Assembly: GCA_963210315.1 (NCBI GenBank)
Contig: OY723295.1
Location: forward strand, 722,501-786,500
Length of the DNA stretch: 64,000 nt
Direction of reading: 5' to 3'
DNA from: Rhynchopus euleeides
Lineage: Eukaryota; Euglenozoa; Diplonemea; Diplonemida; Diplonemidae
The notes beneath the pieces were generated by a model. That model did no database searches and was not told the origin of the DNA. It was given only the letters and a program-made list of their open reading frames with translations. The position numbers and the translations under genes are program-made. Within the stretch, counting starts at the first letter, position 1, and every line of letters begins with the position of its first letter. Positions 17,714 to 28,534 of this stretch are shown in pieces.

Positions 17714-18047
17714 GTGAATGGGGTCTGGCGAAATGAGGGCAGGAACATGCTTAGATTGACGGTTCAGTGCGAAATAATGGCCATCGTGGATTCCGCGAGC
17801 CAAATTAGGTAGTCATTTTTCTGCTTGCGTTTTTTTAGTTGTATTTTTTTCGCGAATCTGGGCCATAAAATGGATTTTTGGTGGGCGACCGAAATCCACC
17901 CCATGGGCTGCAGGGAATCGGATTCCTGGAATCGAGAATCCGATTCCGGAATCGAAAAACCGAGTGGAATCCGATTCCACAAAAAAAGTCAAAAAATAGA
18001 TTTCCCATTGGGTGACACTTGGTTTTTCATGGTTTTGTCATGGTTTG
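17714..18047 (-). repeat. solo, reversed unit of the 420 bp satellite
   Basis: The reverse complement matches most of the unit that is tandemly repeated at 40391-45232, including the CATGGGCTGCA end and the GATTCC/GGAATC palindrome cluster. Homology fades at about 18036-18047 after the GTGTCACC anchor. It shows that the satellite unit also exists as a dispersed repeat. Confidence 0.75.
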
Positions 18048-18640
18048 ACAGAATTCTGCCAGAATTTCACAGATTCTGGCAGATTCTGGGGATTTCAGAT
18101 TTTTCGGAATTTTCAAAATCTGAGAAAATCTGTCCAGATTCTGGGCAGATTTTTCCAGAATTTTCAGAATTCTGGAAAATCTGAGAAATCTGGAAAAATC
18201 TGAGAATTCTGGAAAAAATCTGGCCAGATTCTGGACAGATTTTTCCAGATTTTTCCAGAATTCTCAGAATTCTGGAAAATCTGAGAAATCTGGAAAAATC
18301 TGAGAAATTCTGTCAGAAATCTGGAAAATCTGTGGGGGGGACCTTTTCGAATTTTTTTTTGGGGTGGGCCTATTTTGGACATTTGGACCCATTTTCAAAG
18401 GAAATTTTGAATTTTGAGCCCATTTTGAGCCCTAAAATGGCTCATCGAAATATTTCTGCAAAAAATCTGGGCCAGAATGCCAAAATCTGAAAAATCTGAG
18501 AAAATCCGGAAAATTCTGGAAAATCTGAGAAATCTGGAAAATTCTGAGAAATTCTGCGGGGGGGACCTTTTCGAATTTTTTTTGGGGGGGGGGGCTATTT
18601 TGGACATTTGGGCCCGTTTTCAAAGGAATTTATGAATTTT
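18048..18640. repeat. AGAATTCT/AATCTGG palindromic-word array
   Basis: Built almost entirely from permutations of AGAATTCT, CAGATTCTGG and AAATCTGAGAAATCTGG, so it is self-complementary at many scales. Twice (about 18335-18375 and 18555-18605) the array is followed by the same anchor, GGGGGGACCTTTTCGAAT and a T-run, then CTATTTTGGACATTTGG. Non-coding. Confidence 0.75.
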
Positions 18641-21110
18641 GAGCCCATTCGTTGCCCTAAAATGGGCCCGCGAATATCTAGCTCCTGCTGAGGACCTGGG
18701 TACATGGCCAAATCAGCCAGAAATCTCAGGTTTTCGCAGTGCAATTTGGGTTCGCGTGCTGGTATCGCAGCCTGGCCCCGAGGGTCCATACCGTGAGTAA
18801 CCGGGCCCGCTATCCTACACTCGTTTTTTCCTAGGTTTTCGTCAGCTGAGTGAGGGTGTGATATGAGGGTTCTATCCAACAAGGATATCAAGGCGGCACT
18901 TCAAAGTCCTGCCAAGGACAGCGCCACGTGGGTGTGTGCTTCTGATGTACGTTATGTCATCATGTGAACCCTCCCCAGCGTGTGCCAACATCCCTGACAC
19001 GCTCACGAAAAGCATAACACGGAGAAAACAGGTGCCGAAACAACCTGCCGAGCACACGGGTGGTGCCACGTTGATCCACGCAGCGATCTCCCATGTCAGG
19101 AAGCCTTGTTGCCACGGCAGCGTGCCGCAGACTGTGGGAGAGGTGTCGCCAGTCACCTTGAGGTTGCAGTGTGTCATCAGACTAAAACCCGTGCCTTGTT
19201 CACCCTGTTGTTCACCCCTGTGAGGTTGATCTTTAAACCACCGCAAATGAACAACCCATCTTCTGGAGTGTGATCTCTGGTGGCGGGGTGGGATGGGTGA
19301 GTGGGGTGTGACGGTGCAACGACAGTCGAACTTCTTCGAACGCAGAACACCCCACCAGCCTGCCGGGCGTGAGAAGTGTTCGCAAGGATCCGCACAGTGA
19401 AAAGTTTCCTGAGTTGGCTACGCCGAACTTACAAAATGGGAAGGTGTGAGTGTCGCTTGTTACGACCCACTGGCTGGACGAGTTCTCTTTTTGGGACAAG
19501 ACCACACACAACAAGAAGGTTGTCACAGGGGGTCTTCGCTGGTCGTTATTCTTCGTCAATCTTCGTCAGTTTTCACTATTTCAACAGCAAATACACCAAG
19601 ATGCACTGACGACCATCCGGTAGCGAAGACCCCCACAGTGAAAAAGATAGTTGGCAGCGCTTTGGGTGACAAACACAATCTACCTTGCCTTGTTGTTATG
19701 ACTGTGCGCACATTCACACCAACCTTCATCAGCCAAACCACGTGAGGTTTGTTCATCCGGGTTTGGCGCACACACAACGACTTGTCTTTGAAACGTCCAA
19801 TGCAACACTCACAGCATCGAGGCCAAGTGTTTCTCGTAGTATTTTTCGGTTTTGCTCTGAGTGAGCGGATATAACTGGTGAAAATGGGTACAGTGGCTGA
19901 ATCTGGAGGTTGGGTGCGGGTTGTGTGTTCCGCATCATCCCTACAAATCAAACCAAGCCGATTGACACCGAACATTTTGTCTGACCTGCACCCATTGTTT
20001 CCTGCCTGCCTGCCTGTGTTGTGCTGCACCTGTGCCTCCCTGTTCTGTATTTTGTACCCTCAGCGGGTTCACGATACAGGGCAGTCCACTCCCCCAAAAA
20101 TCACGGTCTTGACGCCCATTCCATCCACTTTCAGTGGATGTGTTTGGTATTTCCGAATGGAATTTTCCAGCGTCAAGATTACAAGAACAGGGTCAGTCAC
20201 TTCTACCGTAGCTGCGATGCCGGTAGTTGTGCAGAAATGATTTTTTCGACGGACGCGACGCCTCCCCAGCTTGCCTGTGTCTGTGTTGCCATAGCCATGT
20301 GACAGATATTCACATAACGAATGTACTGTCACACCGCAAGGGGCTTTGGACAACGTTAAACAACAGTACACTTGCAGGTTTGGGTCAAAAATTCCAATTT
20401 CCGCTGGTCACGGGCCCCTTTCAAAACATTGACCACCTTTCGAGAATTTAGTTCTGCACCATGGATTCGAGGGACTGCGATGATTCGGAACCGAGGATGA
20501 AGACTACTGGGAAGGAACTGTGTGCTCTCTTGAAGCACTGGAATCGGCGAACTTGGACGGAACCTAAGCGCGACAGGTGAAGGGGCATCCCGAACAAAGG
20601 CATACAAAGTGGCTCTGGAGACATTGTTGCATCTGCGACACCCTGTCTTACATCCCGCCTGGGCTCTGATCTTCACCTATAGCAATGACTAAATCCCTAT
20701 CATGGGTACATGAAGCTTTTGTAGGTACATTTAAACTTGCGAACCTCTCAACGACCTGTTAATCGCCTTGTACCGAAATCTGACCCTGGGCTTCGGCCCT
20801 CACGGCATTCAGCGGGTGACCCGATGCCGGTGTGGATGGAGAAGTGCACAGTTCTGAAACAGTGTGTCGACGAATCCGAGGAATCCAATCAGAGTAGTCC
20901 CGAGATGAAGTGGTGCAAGAACTCAAAAACTGTTTGCCTTTGGTCAAGGCCCCCTTTCCAAAAATTTGACCCGCGCAGTGGTGGCCAGTCCTGAGAACCA
21001 ACAGTAGCATAAGCCTACGACTGGTCCAGGACGAGGCCGACCCTGTACATAGCCTGTGTATGACTACCCTGTCATACCAGGCTGCTGCTAGTTGGCCACA
21101 AGCCCCACTG
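18641..21110. other. 2.5 kb without a recognisable gene
   Basis: Composition is ordinary and the sequence is not obviously repeated elsewhere in the window, except for a 107 bp MITE (19528-19634). Open frames of 80-160 codons occur on both strands (for example 18872-19246 and 19556-20029, minus strand) but none shows a known domain. It may include exons of an intron-containing host gene, which I cannot resolve from sequence alone. Confidence 0.35.
19528..19634. mobile_element. MITE, GGGGGTCTTCGCT family (107 bp)
   Basis: Terminal inverted repeats GGGGGTCTTCGCT and AGCGAAGACCCCC, flanked by a 3 bp duplication ACA (19525-19527 and 19635-19637). The same termini occur at 27443-27974 and 28582-28633. 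A 3 bp duplication recalls the PIF/Harbinger superfamily; that assignment is inference. Confidence 0.75.
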
Positions 21111-22100
21111 GCAGAATTCTCAGAATTCTCCCAGAATTCTCAGAATTCCCCAGAATCTGACAGAATTCTGCAGAATTCTGTCAGAATTCTCAGAATCTGC
21201 AGAATTCTACAGAATTTCTCAGATTCTGCAGAATTTAAAAATCTGGAAAGTCTGGGCATTTTTCTGTCAGAATTCTGTGAAACCATGAAAATAGCGCAAA
21301 AATCACACCAAAATCTGTGTCTGAGGCACAGAAATCGTGCAAAAAAGTACCCAAAAAAAGTGCAAAAAAACCAAAATAGGATTTCGAAAATTGGCCAAAA
21401 TACCCCCAAAATAGAGCCTTCGAAAGGTCCCCCCTACTGGCACCCCGGATTAGGACATGTCTCTGGGGGTGTCCGGGGCATTTTTGGCTGGGGAAAATGG
21501 GCCATTTTTCACGATTTTTTCGGTTTTTTGTCCGGACCGGTACCGCATTTGAGGGGCAAAAATATGATTTCCGAGGCCCGGGAATGGTCGCAGTGGCTTC
21601 ATTTGGCCAAAAACGTTCAATTTACCCTTCTCCAAAAAAAATTCGAAAGGGTCCCCCTACAAATCGCCGGTCTTAGGAATTTTTTTTGGGCACCCAGATT
21701 TCAAAAATTTTCAAACTATTTTCTGGACCAAAAATCAAACTATTGAGGTCCTGGGGGGGGGGGGGGCAAAGATGGAAAAATACACTGACCCAAAATAATA
21801 AAATACAAAATACAATAAAACATACATTGGGCGTTATTCCGTTACCAGTAACGGTAATAACGTTATTTTTGCGTTATTTTTTGACCCCAAAAAAGGCAGC
21901 ATTTCCCGGTGAATCTGACCCGAAACTCGGGTCCCTACCCCCCCTAAAAGAATTTTCTTGGGTAAAATATCACTCCAGGGGGCCACTCCGTGATGTCAAA
22001 AAATTGGAAAACGTTTTCTCGGGCCCGCTGATCCCCTTATTCACGATGTGCACCGTGAACCCGAGGAACGACTTGTCGTGCTGCGGGTGCATGTCCAAAT
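21111..22100. repeat. AGAATTCT array, T-rich anchors and a CGTTATT palindrome
   Basis: 21112-21245 is an AGAATTCTG/CAGAATTCT array. It is followed by AT-rich sequence with two inverted versions of the TTCGAAAGG(T)CCCCC anchor (about 21417-21436 and 21640-21660). 21831-21861 is a near-perfect palindrome built from CGTTATTCCGTTAC and its complement. No gene is recognisable. Confidence 0.6.
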
Positions 22101-22454
22101 TTTCGGACATTTTTGGCCCAAACCTCATTTGTTTGATTTTTGGATTCACATGGGTGATTCAGGGGTCAAAAATCACGATTTTCTAGGGATTTCCTTCGAT
22201 ACTGGACAGTTTCAGACCACTAGAATCCGATTTTGGGGTCAGAATTTTTTTTGGTCATTTTTTGGGTGAAAATTTCACCTTGGCCAAAAATGACCCCAAA
22301 ATCCTGGATTTGGAAATCCCAAATCCTGGATTTTGGATTTTGGAATCCAGATTTGGATTTTGGGGTTTGGATTTTGGATTTTCAAATCCAGATTTGGATT
22401 TTGGATTTTGGATTTTTGGATTTGAAAATCCACTATTCTGGATTTGGAATCCGC
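22101..22454. repeat. conserved anchor plus TGGAT/ATCCA word array
   Basis: About 22105-22290 matches an anchor found at 25130-25460 and 29180-29540 (CAGTTTCAGACCACTAGAAT and neighbouring sequence). It is followed at 22300-22450 by an array of GGATTTTGGATT and AATCCAGATTTGGATT words. At the other sites the same anchor is joined instead to TCCGGA arrays. Confidence 0.65.
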
Positions 22455-23471
22455 TGCAGCCTATGCGCTGCGGCACAGCGGGTGACGGGGGCGGAGTCGG
22501 ACGCGAAGGTGGCGTCGGTGGAGGCGGCGGCCTCAAACGCCGTCACGGAGGCGCAGGCGCGGGCGATGGTCGCCGAGGAGTCCGCCAGGCACGCGGAGGT
22601 GAGAGCCCGCCTCGAGGCCGAGCTGGCCCTCGAGAGGGAGAAGACGCGCAACGCCGCGCTGGTGATGGAGGAACGGGCTAAGGCCCAGCGGGAGACGGCC
22701 CTCGCGGAGCACGCGAGGGTAAGGGCTGAGGCAGGCGCGAGCCGGGCTGCAGCCCCCCAGGACGAGGTGGCCTCCCTCCGGGAGGAGGTACGCCGGATGC
22801 AGGAGGTGGCGGACCTCCAGGCGGAGCTGGCCCGCCTGCGGGGAAACGGGACGGGCTCCGGAGCCGGCGCCGGAGCACCGAGGGCCGGAAAGCCGGAGCA
22901 GCGGGACGGGGCCGGCAGCGTAGCCGGCAGCAGCGACAGCCGCAGGGGCGCCGGGGCTCTCAACCCCCTGGACGTGGACGAGTGGTGGCACGCGGACGAG
23001 GCCACGCTGGGGCTGGTGCACCTGCATCAGCTGCGCCGCTACGACGCCCTGCTGGGGGCCCGGGCGGGGGGTGCCCTGCGCCCGCAGGCCCACGAGGCGC
23101 AGGCGCGGATGAGGGATATCAACCTCATCATGACGAGCCTGCCGTCGCTGCAGGAGCCGGAGGACTACGACGACCTCCTGGTCCGGCTGATGCAGAACCA
23201 GTTCTGCAGGCTGGAAGCCCTCAACGAGGGCGTGTTGGGGGGCGGATGGGAGGCGGCCTCCGCGATGGAGGAGGAATTCTTCGGGAAGCCGGAGATTCCT
23301 CCGTACCTCCGGGCGGCAAAGGAGAAGGCACGGGCCCGCCAGCCACGCTCCCCCCAGGTCCACCACCCACAGCATCAACATCAACAACAACAGCAACGCA
23401 GCTCGCAGCCACAGCCGCAGCAGGGCCACCCCACCAGCCAGCGGAGCAGGAGGGGGGGCCACAGGCAGTGA
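22455..23471 (+). CDS. YR-G gag-like protein, 5' truncated
   Basis: The open frame continues upstream into the TGGAT repeat array, but gag-like sequence starts only near 22455, so the 5' end of this element is missing. The first half is a long Ala/Glu/Arg-rich coiled coil (ARAMVAEESARHAEVRARLE and similar). The second half has a compact region (LNPLDVDEWWHADEATLGLV ... LVRLMQNQFCRLEALNEG) reminiscent of capsid-like domains, then a His/Gln-rich basic tail. It ends at TGA (23469-23471, context CAG TGA GCT). Unlike the other elements here, the recombinase that follows is in another frame. Confidence 0.55.
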   Translation, partial: CSLCAAAQRVTGAESDAKVASVEAAASNAVTEAQARAMVAEESARHAEVRARLEAELALEREKTRNAALVMEERAKAQRETALAEHARVRAEAGASRAAAPQDEVASLREEVRRMQEVADLQAELARLRGNGTGSGAGAGAPRAGKPEQRDGAGSVAGSSDSRRGAGALNPLDVDEWWHADEATLGLVHLHQLRRYDALLGARAGGALRPQAHEAQARMRDINLIMTSLPSLQEPEDYDDLLVRLMQNQFCRLEALNEGVLGGGWEAASAMEEEFFGKPEIPPYLRAAKEKARARQPRSPQVHHPQHQHQQQQQRSSQPQPQQGHPTSQRSRRGGHRQ

Positions 23472-23488
23472 GCTCGCCCCTCACGGCG

Positions 23489-24325
23489 ATGCTGGAGAGC
23501 ATAGGGGTGCTTTCCACGGCGCGGGTGGGAAGGAGACGGGCACAGGAGGACCCGCTGACCGCCAGAGAGGCACAGCGGATCGCCAAGCGCGCGGTGAAGA
23601 CGCTGGGGGAGGCGTTGGCACCGTCGACGTGGAGGGGGCTCGAGGGGCCCCACCGGCGACTCCTCCAGTTCCGGCACGAGTGGGAGCAGATCACGGGTGT
23701 GCTCTTGCCGTGGGACCTTTGCATCATTTACTGGGTGCAGAGGCTCATGTCCGAAGCGGACTCCCCACTCCGGCCCTCCTCCGCCCTACAGTACGTATCG
23801 AGGGCGGTCGCCGCGATGAGCCGCATGGGGGTTGTGGTGGACTCCCAGCTGCTCCAAGACTTCAAGCGAGGTCTGAAGCGCTTGGGGGCCCTCCGACCGC
23901 AGCACCAAGCGAAGCCAGCAACATCCGCCCAGGTGGCCGCAGTGGTGGGCCGGGCGGACGTCGACCGCGACACGAAGCTCGCGATTGTGCTGGGGTGGTG
24001 CGGGGCGGCGCGGGTGTCGGACGTGGTGCGCCTGAAGTGCGGGGACATCGCTTTCCAGAGCGAGTTTGTCGCCGTAAACTGGGCGGAGACGAAGAGCGAC
24101 CCGTTCCGCCTGGGCGTCACGACGGGCCTGTTCCTCTCGGAGTGCTGGACGGAGGTGCTGCGGGAGGCGATCTCGGGGCGGGCGGCGGGCGCGCTGGTGG
24201 TCGACACTACCTACCGGCGCATCGTGGCGGCGCTGAAGAAGGAGGACCCGGAGCTGAGTGGGCACTCCCTCCGGAGTGGGGCTGCGTTCAACGAAAAAAG
24301 ACACTTCTTTCCGGAGTTTAGCTAG
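23489..24325 (+). pseudogene. YR-G tyrosine recombinase, 3' truncated
   Basis: From ATG 23489 the frame encodes a recombinase with an N-terminal core-binding region (TAREAQRIAKRAVKTLGEAL), box A as CGAARVSDVVRLKCGDI with the catalytic Arg, and the start of box B as SGHSLRSGAAF. Homology ends at about 24294; the remaining codons are flanking sequence, so the second His and the nucleophilic Tyr are missing. The frame is also open upstream through gag. No RT follows. The element is a non-functional remnant. Confidence 0.65.
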
Positions 24326-24776
24326 CACGATTCAGTTGGGCGATTCATTTGTCTGGTTTCTGGAGGCGCCTCCGGAGGCCTCCGGAGGCCTCCGACTTTC
24401 CTCCGGAGGCGTTTTTTCCTCCTAAAAGTGGGTTTTTTCCTCCTAAAAGTGGGTTTTTGGCTGGCGGAGGCGCCTCCGGAGGTGCCTCCGGAGGCGCCTC
24501 CGACCTCCTCCGGAGGGCCTCCGGAGGCCGCCTCCCAGTGATCTGATTTAGTACCGTACTAGGTAGTACCACCCGGTACCACCTGGTACCACAAAATCGC
24601 GATTTTTGGTTTCGCGAATTTAGCATTTCCGGAATTTTTCCGAACCGTGGTGGGGTCATTTTGCTCTGGGAGATGAGTTTTTGGCCACTCGAGAATTTTT
24701 CAGCTTTCCCAACGTAAATATGGACCACCCCAAAAAGTAAAACCAAAAAAAATCCTCGGCCCGCGCGACCTGTGCG
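24326..24776. repeat. TCCGGA array and GTAC-word segment
   Basis: 24360-24540 consists of CCTCCGGAGG words with two copies of CCTAAAAGTGGGTTTTT inserted. 24545-24600 has GTACC/GGTACC words. 24600-24690 resembles the internal part of the 417 bp elements at 27462 and 28110 (shared CATTTTGCTCTGGGAGATGA). No gene. Confidence 0.6.
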
Positions 24777-26235
24777 GTGGCAAGGCTCTCGGGCCTCCGG
24801 AGGCGCCTCCGGGCCTCCGGCCTCCGGAGGCCTCCGCCTCCGGAGGCCTCCGGAGGAGCTAAAATGGCCTCCTCCGGAGGAACCTCCGGAGGTTCCTCCG
24901 GAGGCGGGTGGAGGCCTCCGGAGGTCCTCCGGAGGCCTCCACCCGCCTCCGGAGGCCTCCGGAGGTCCTCCGGAGGCCTCCGGAGGCGCCTCCGGAGGAA
25001 CCCACCATGTCGAGCACAGGGTGAAAAATTGGTCCAAAACACGGTTTTTGGCCAATTTTTGGCCATTTCGGGAGATTTTTTTCGGGAGAATTTTTTTTTG
25101 GTCGAGAAAGCCAAAATTCACCCAAAAGATGACCAAAAAAATTCTGACCCCAAACTCGGATTCTAGTGGTCTGAAACTGTCCATTGTCGAACGAAATCCT
25201 AAAAAAACTGATATTTTTGGCCCCTGAATCCCCCATGCGGTCCCAAAAATCAAACAAATGAGGTTTGGTACGGTTTTGGGCCGAAAAAGCCGAAAAATCA
25301 GACAAGGCAAAAATCCACCCAAAAGGTGTTCAAAAAAAATTCTGACCCCAAACTCGGATTCTAGTGGTCTGAAACTGTCCATTGTCGAACGAAATCCTAA
25401 AAAAACTGATATTTTTGGCCCCTGAATCCCCCATGCGGCCCCAAAAATCAAACAAATGAAGACGGGAAAAAACCCCAAAAAAAATCCGGCCAAAAAAAAT
25501 TTGGGGTGTGGGCCCAAAATCCAAAAAATCCGGCCAAAAAAAATTGGGGTGCGGGCCCAAAATCCAAAAAAAATCCGGCCCAAAAAAAATTGGGGTGTGG
25601 GACCAAAATCCAAAAAAATCCGGCCAAAAAAAAATGGGGTGCGGGCCCAAAATCCAAAAAAAATCGGCCAAAAAAAAAATTGGGGTGCGGGCCCAGAAAT
25701 CCGAAAAAAAAATCCCGAAACTCAGCCCACCCCTTCATTTCTGTGACGATTCGTCCTCGACATGACGTTAAACTGTCGGCATTCCATTTCAAAATCCGAC
25801 ACAGGCTATACTGGATTTCTGTCTTGATCCTAATTAGGGAAACACAGGCCATACCAGATTTCTGTCTTGAGGATAGTCGACACAGGCCATACTGGATTTC
25901 TGTCTTGATCCTATTTAGGGAAATACAGGCCATACCAGATTTCTGTCTTGAGACTCACTTTGCAAAGATCCGACACAGGCTATACTGGATTTCTGTCTTG
26001 ATCCTAATTAGGGAAACACAGGCCATACCAGATTTCTGTCTTGAGGATAGTCGACACAGGCCATACTGGATTTCTGTCTTGATCCTATTTAGGGAAACAC
26101 AGGCTATACCAGATTTCTGTCTTGAGACTCACTTTGCAAAGATCCGACACAGGCTATACTGGATTTCTGTCTTGATCCTATTTAGGGAAACACAGGCCAT
26201 ACCAGATTTCTGTCTTGAGGATAGTCGACACAGGC
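24777..26235. repeat. left arm of a 1.3-1.5 kb inverted repeat
   Basis: The segment is repeated in inverse orientation at about 28535-29858. In order it holds AAGGCTCTCGGGCC and a TCCGGA array (24780-25011); two copies of the CAGTTTCAGACCACTAG anchor (25130-25260 and 25330-25460); five tandem ~45 bp units with GGGGTGCGGGCCCAAAATCC (about 25500-25705); and tandem ~82 bp units with GATTTCTGTCTTGA (25795-26235). Frames open here are repeat translations, not genes. Confidence 0.7.
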
Positions 26236-26335
26236 AAGGCTCTCGGGCCTCCGGAGGCGCCTCCGGAGGCCTCCGGAGGGCCTCCGGAGGGCCTCCGGAG
26301 GCGAAAAAGTCAAAAAATAGATTGCCCATTTGGTG
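26236..26335. repeat. TCCGGA array joined to the GTGTCACC anchor (reverse)
   Basis: AAGGCTCTCGGGCC followed by CCTCCGGAGG words, then the reverse complement of the anchor ending ATTTGGTGACAC. The same block, in the opposite orientation, borders the hAT gene on its right (34565-34577 plus 35569-35660). In the 420 bp satellite the same anchor is followed by a different palindrome cluster. Confidence 0.7.
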
Positions 26336-27442
26336 ACACTTTTTTTTTTTTTGGTATGGTGAAAAAATGAAAATAGAATACGATTTTTGGAATTTTTTGA
26401 AAGATTTTGCCCGGGGAGGCGCTAATCCGAATTATCTGGCAATAGTATTTGAGTAAATTGTGTCGTGAGGATTGTGACGATGATGGGTGGGGTGTTGTGG
26501 GGGAGGGGATGCTGCTTCGAAGACTGGCAAGGGAGGGTGGGGGGTGGGGGCTGGGTTCACCGTCCAACCTATTACCATGCTGCAGCACTCCGCTACCTCT
26601 TTGGAATCAGCCACCATTCTGTTCCGTCTTGCCCGTTTTTCATTTCCCGGTGACGAGGTGAAGCAACCTGTTGTTCAAAAGCAATTGAAGATTGAAAAAA
26701 AAAGCAAAGGAATGGGGGTGAATCATGATGAGGCTCATCAAGAGTCACCAACTTGAACAGCAACGCCAAAAACTGGCCAAACAAGAAAGCAATTCAGGGC
26801 CTTTGCTGACCAAGAAAATCCACCATTAGTGTGTTTAAGTATTTCCTCCATATTTGCATTTGGGGAAATGGTGGAGATTGGCGGATTTTCCTGGCTTGCG
26901 AAGGCCCCAAGAAAGAGAAAGGCAAATCCAATGTCACCCCCCCCCCCTCCACAGCGAAGAGTTCTCCATAGGTTTTTTTACTCTGTCTGTTCTGTATGCA
27001 CTTCAATTTTATCGACTCGTCTCGAGCAGCAGTGTGAAACCTACTATTGTACATGGTGGCTCCTTCCACTCGTGGATGAAGTGAGCATTCTCTGCCAACC
27101 CCTCCGTGAACTGCGACACGCGCTTCACAGTCCAGGCGATCCTCTTCTCATCCTTCTCCTTGCCGCGCTTCATCGTTTCTGCATCCACGGAAAGATCCTG
27201 TTCGGGAGGAAAGTATGATGAGATAAAGCGAGTGATTTATGACGTTACTAATGTCACATTCTCCTACACGGTGAATGAAATAAGACAGAAATGCTTTCCG
27301 ACAGAGTGCCGTACGCCATTCCTGTGTATAACTCGTAATACTAATAGCCAGATATCGATGAGAAATTGAATATCAGTGCATGAAAACCCAAGGTTTGATT
27401 CAAGATGACCAAGACAAATACTTGCCGAAAATGAAAATGTCA

Positions 27443-27974
27443 GGGGGTCTTCGCTACAGGGCAGTGATCTGAGTAGGTACCGTACCAGGTACTACCCCCC
27501 GGTACCCCCCGGGACTTCGAAAATCCAGACTTGGGTCCCAGCCCAAAAATTTTCAGAAATTAGGAATTTCCGGATCAATTCCGGACAGTAGTGTGGTCAT
27601 TTTGCTCTGGGAGATGAGTTTGGTTGGTCGCAAATTTTTTTTGACCTCGGGTTCGAAGTACCCCCCCTCCATTTTTCATTTTGGGCTGGTCCACATTTCC
27701 TAAGGAAAATCGAAAAAAAATTGATTGGCCAAAAACTCATCTCCCAGAGCAAAGTGACCCCACCACGGTCCGGAAAAATTCCGGAAATGCAAATTTCGCG
27801 AAACTGAAAACGACCATTTTGGGGGTACCAGGGGGTACTACCCCCCGGTACCTGGTACGGTACCTACTCAGATCACTGTACAGGGTGACCGTCTGTGCGT
27901 TTTGGTGAATTCCCTGTTGAATTAGCTGAAAGCTGACGGAGAATGACGGAGGATAACGGCCAGCGAAGACCCCC
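27443..27974. mobile_element. MITE, GGGGGTCTTCGCT family (532 bp, nested)
   Basis: Termini GGGGGTCTTCGCT and AGCGAAGACCCCC with the 3 bp duplication TCA (27440-27442 and 27975-27977). The uninterrupted target is present, inverted, at about 30405-30425. Most of its length is a second element (27462-27878); without that it would be about 108 bp, close to the 107 bp copy at 19528. Confidence 0.8.
27462..27878. mobile_element. 417 bp palindromic element, CAGTGATCTGAG family, copy 1
   Basis: Long terminal inverted repeats start CAGTGATCTGAGTAGGTACC and are rich in GTAC words. Flanked by a 7 bp duplication TACAGGG (27455-27461 and 27879-27885). The interior contains two inverted CTCTGGGAGATGAG motifs, so the whole element can fold on itself. 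No coding sequence. It sits inside the MITE at 27443-27974. Confidence 0.8.
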
Positions 27975-28109
27975 TCAAAGTCATTTCAAAAAGGGTAGAG
28001 TCTGGGCTGACTCTCTTCAATTGAATTACAAGTTCAAACAGAAACTTAAAAAGACCTGTATCGGATCTTTGCAAAGTGAGTCTCAAGACAGAAATCTGGT
28101 ATAGTATAC

Positions 28110-28526
28110 CAGTGATCTGAGTAGGTACCGTACCAGGTACCGGGGGGTAGTACCCCCTGGTACCCCCAAAATGGTCGTTTTCAGTTTCGCGAAATTTGCA
28201 TTTCCGGCGTTTTTCAGAGCTGTGGTGGGGTCACTTTGCTCTGGGAGATGAGTTTTTGGCCAATCAAATTTTTTCCAATTTTCCTTAGGAAATGTGGACC
28301 AGCCCAAAATGAAAAATGGAGGGGGGGTACTTCGAACCTGAGGTCAAAAAAAAATTGCGACCAACCAAACTCATCTCCCAGAGCAAAATGACCACACTAC
28401 TGGCCGGAATTGATCCGGAAATTCCTAATTTCTGATAATTTTTGGGCTGGGACCCAAGTCTGGATTTTCGAAGTCCCGGGGGGTACCGGGGGGTAGTACC
28501 TGGTACGGTACCTACTCAGATCACTG
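28110..28526. mobile_element. 417 bp palindromic element, CAGTGATCTGAG family, copy 2
   Basis: Same length and termini as the copy at 27462, in the opposite internal orientation. The flanking duplication is GGTATAG (28098-28104 and 28527-28533), with five extra bases (TATAC) on the left. The empty site CTGGTATAGCCTG is present in neighbouring ~82 bp repeat units. Confidence 0.8.
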
Positions 28527-28534
28527 GGTATAGC

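Larger units (their letters stand above)
26336..28080 (-). mobile_element. internally deleted, inverted copy of the hAT element
   Basis: 26336-27057 is the reverse complement of about 33853-34560 (3' side of the hAT gene), and 27062-27442 plus 27975-28080 is the reverse complement of about 30345-30800 and its 5' flank. About 3 kb containing nearly all of the transposase gene is missing, with a few unmatched bases at the junction (27058-27061). It is a typical non-autonomous deletion derivative. It is interrupted by the MITE at 27443-27974. Confidence 0.75.

Noticed and set aside
18872..20029. Minus-strand frames of 124 and 157 codons in the unique region
   Set aside because: No domain, no repeated or conserved copy in the window, and frames of this length are expected by chance; kept only as unresolved sequence.
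21831..21861. Origin of replication or transcription terminator at the CGTTATT palindrome
   Set aside because: It matches the general excess of palindromes in this region, with no adjacent gene end or other origin features.
24345..25613. Minus-strand frame of 422 codons across the inverted repeat (and 28573-29778 plus)
   Set aside because: Translations of tandem AT-rich units and TCCGGA words; no recognisable protein.
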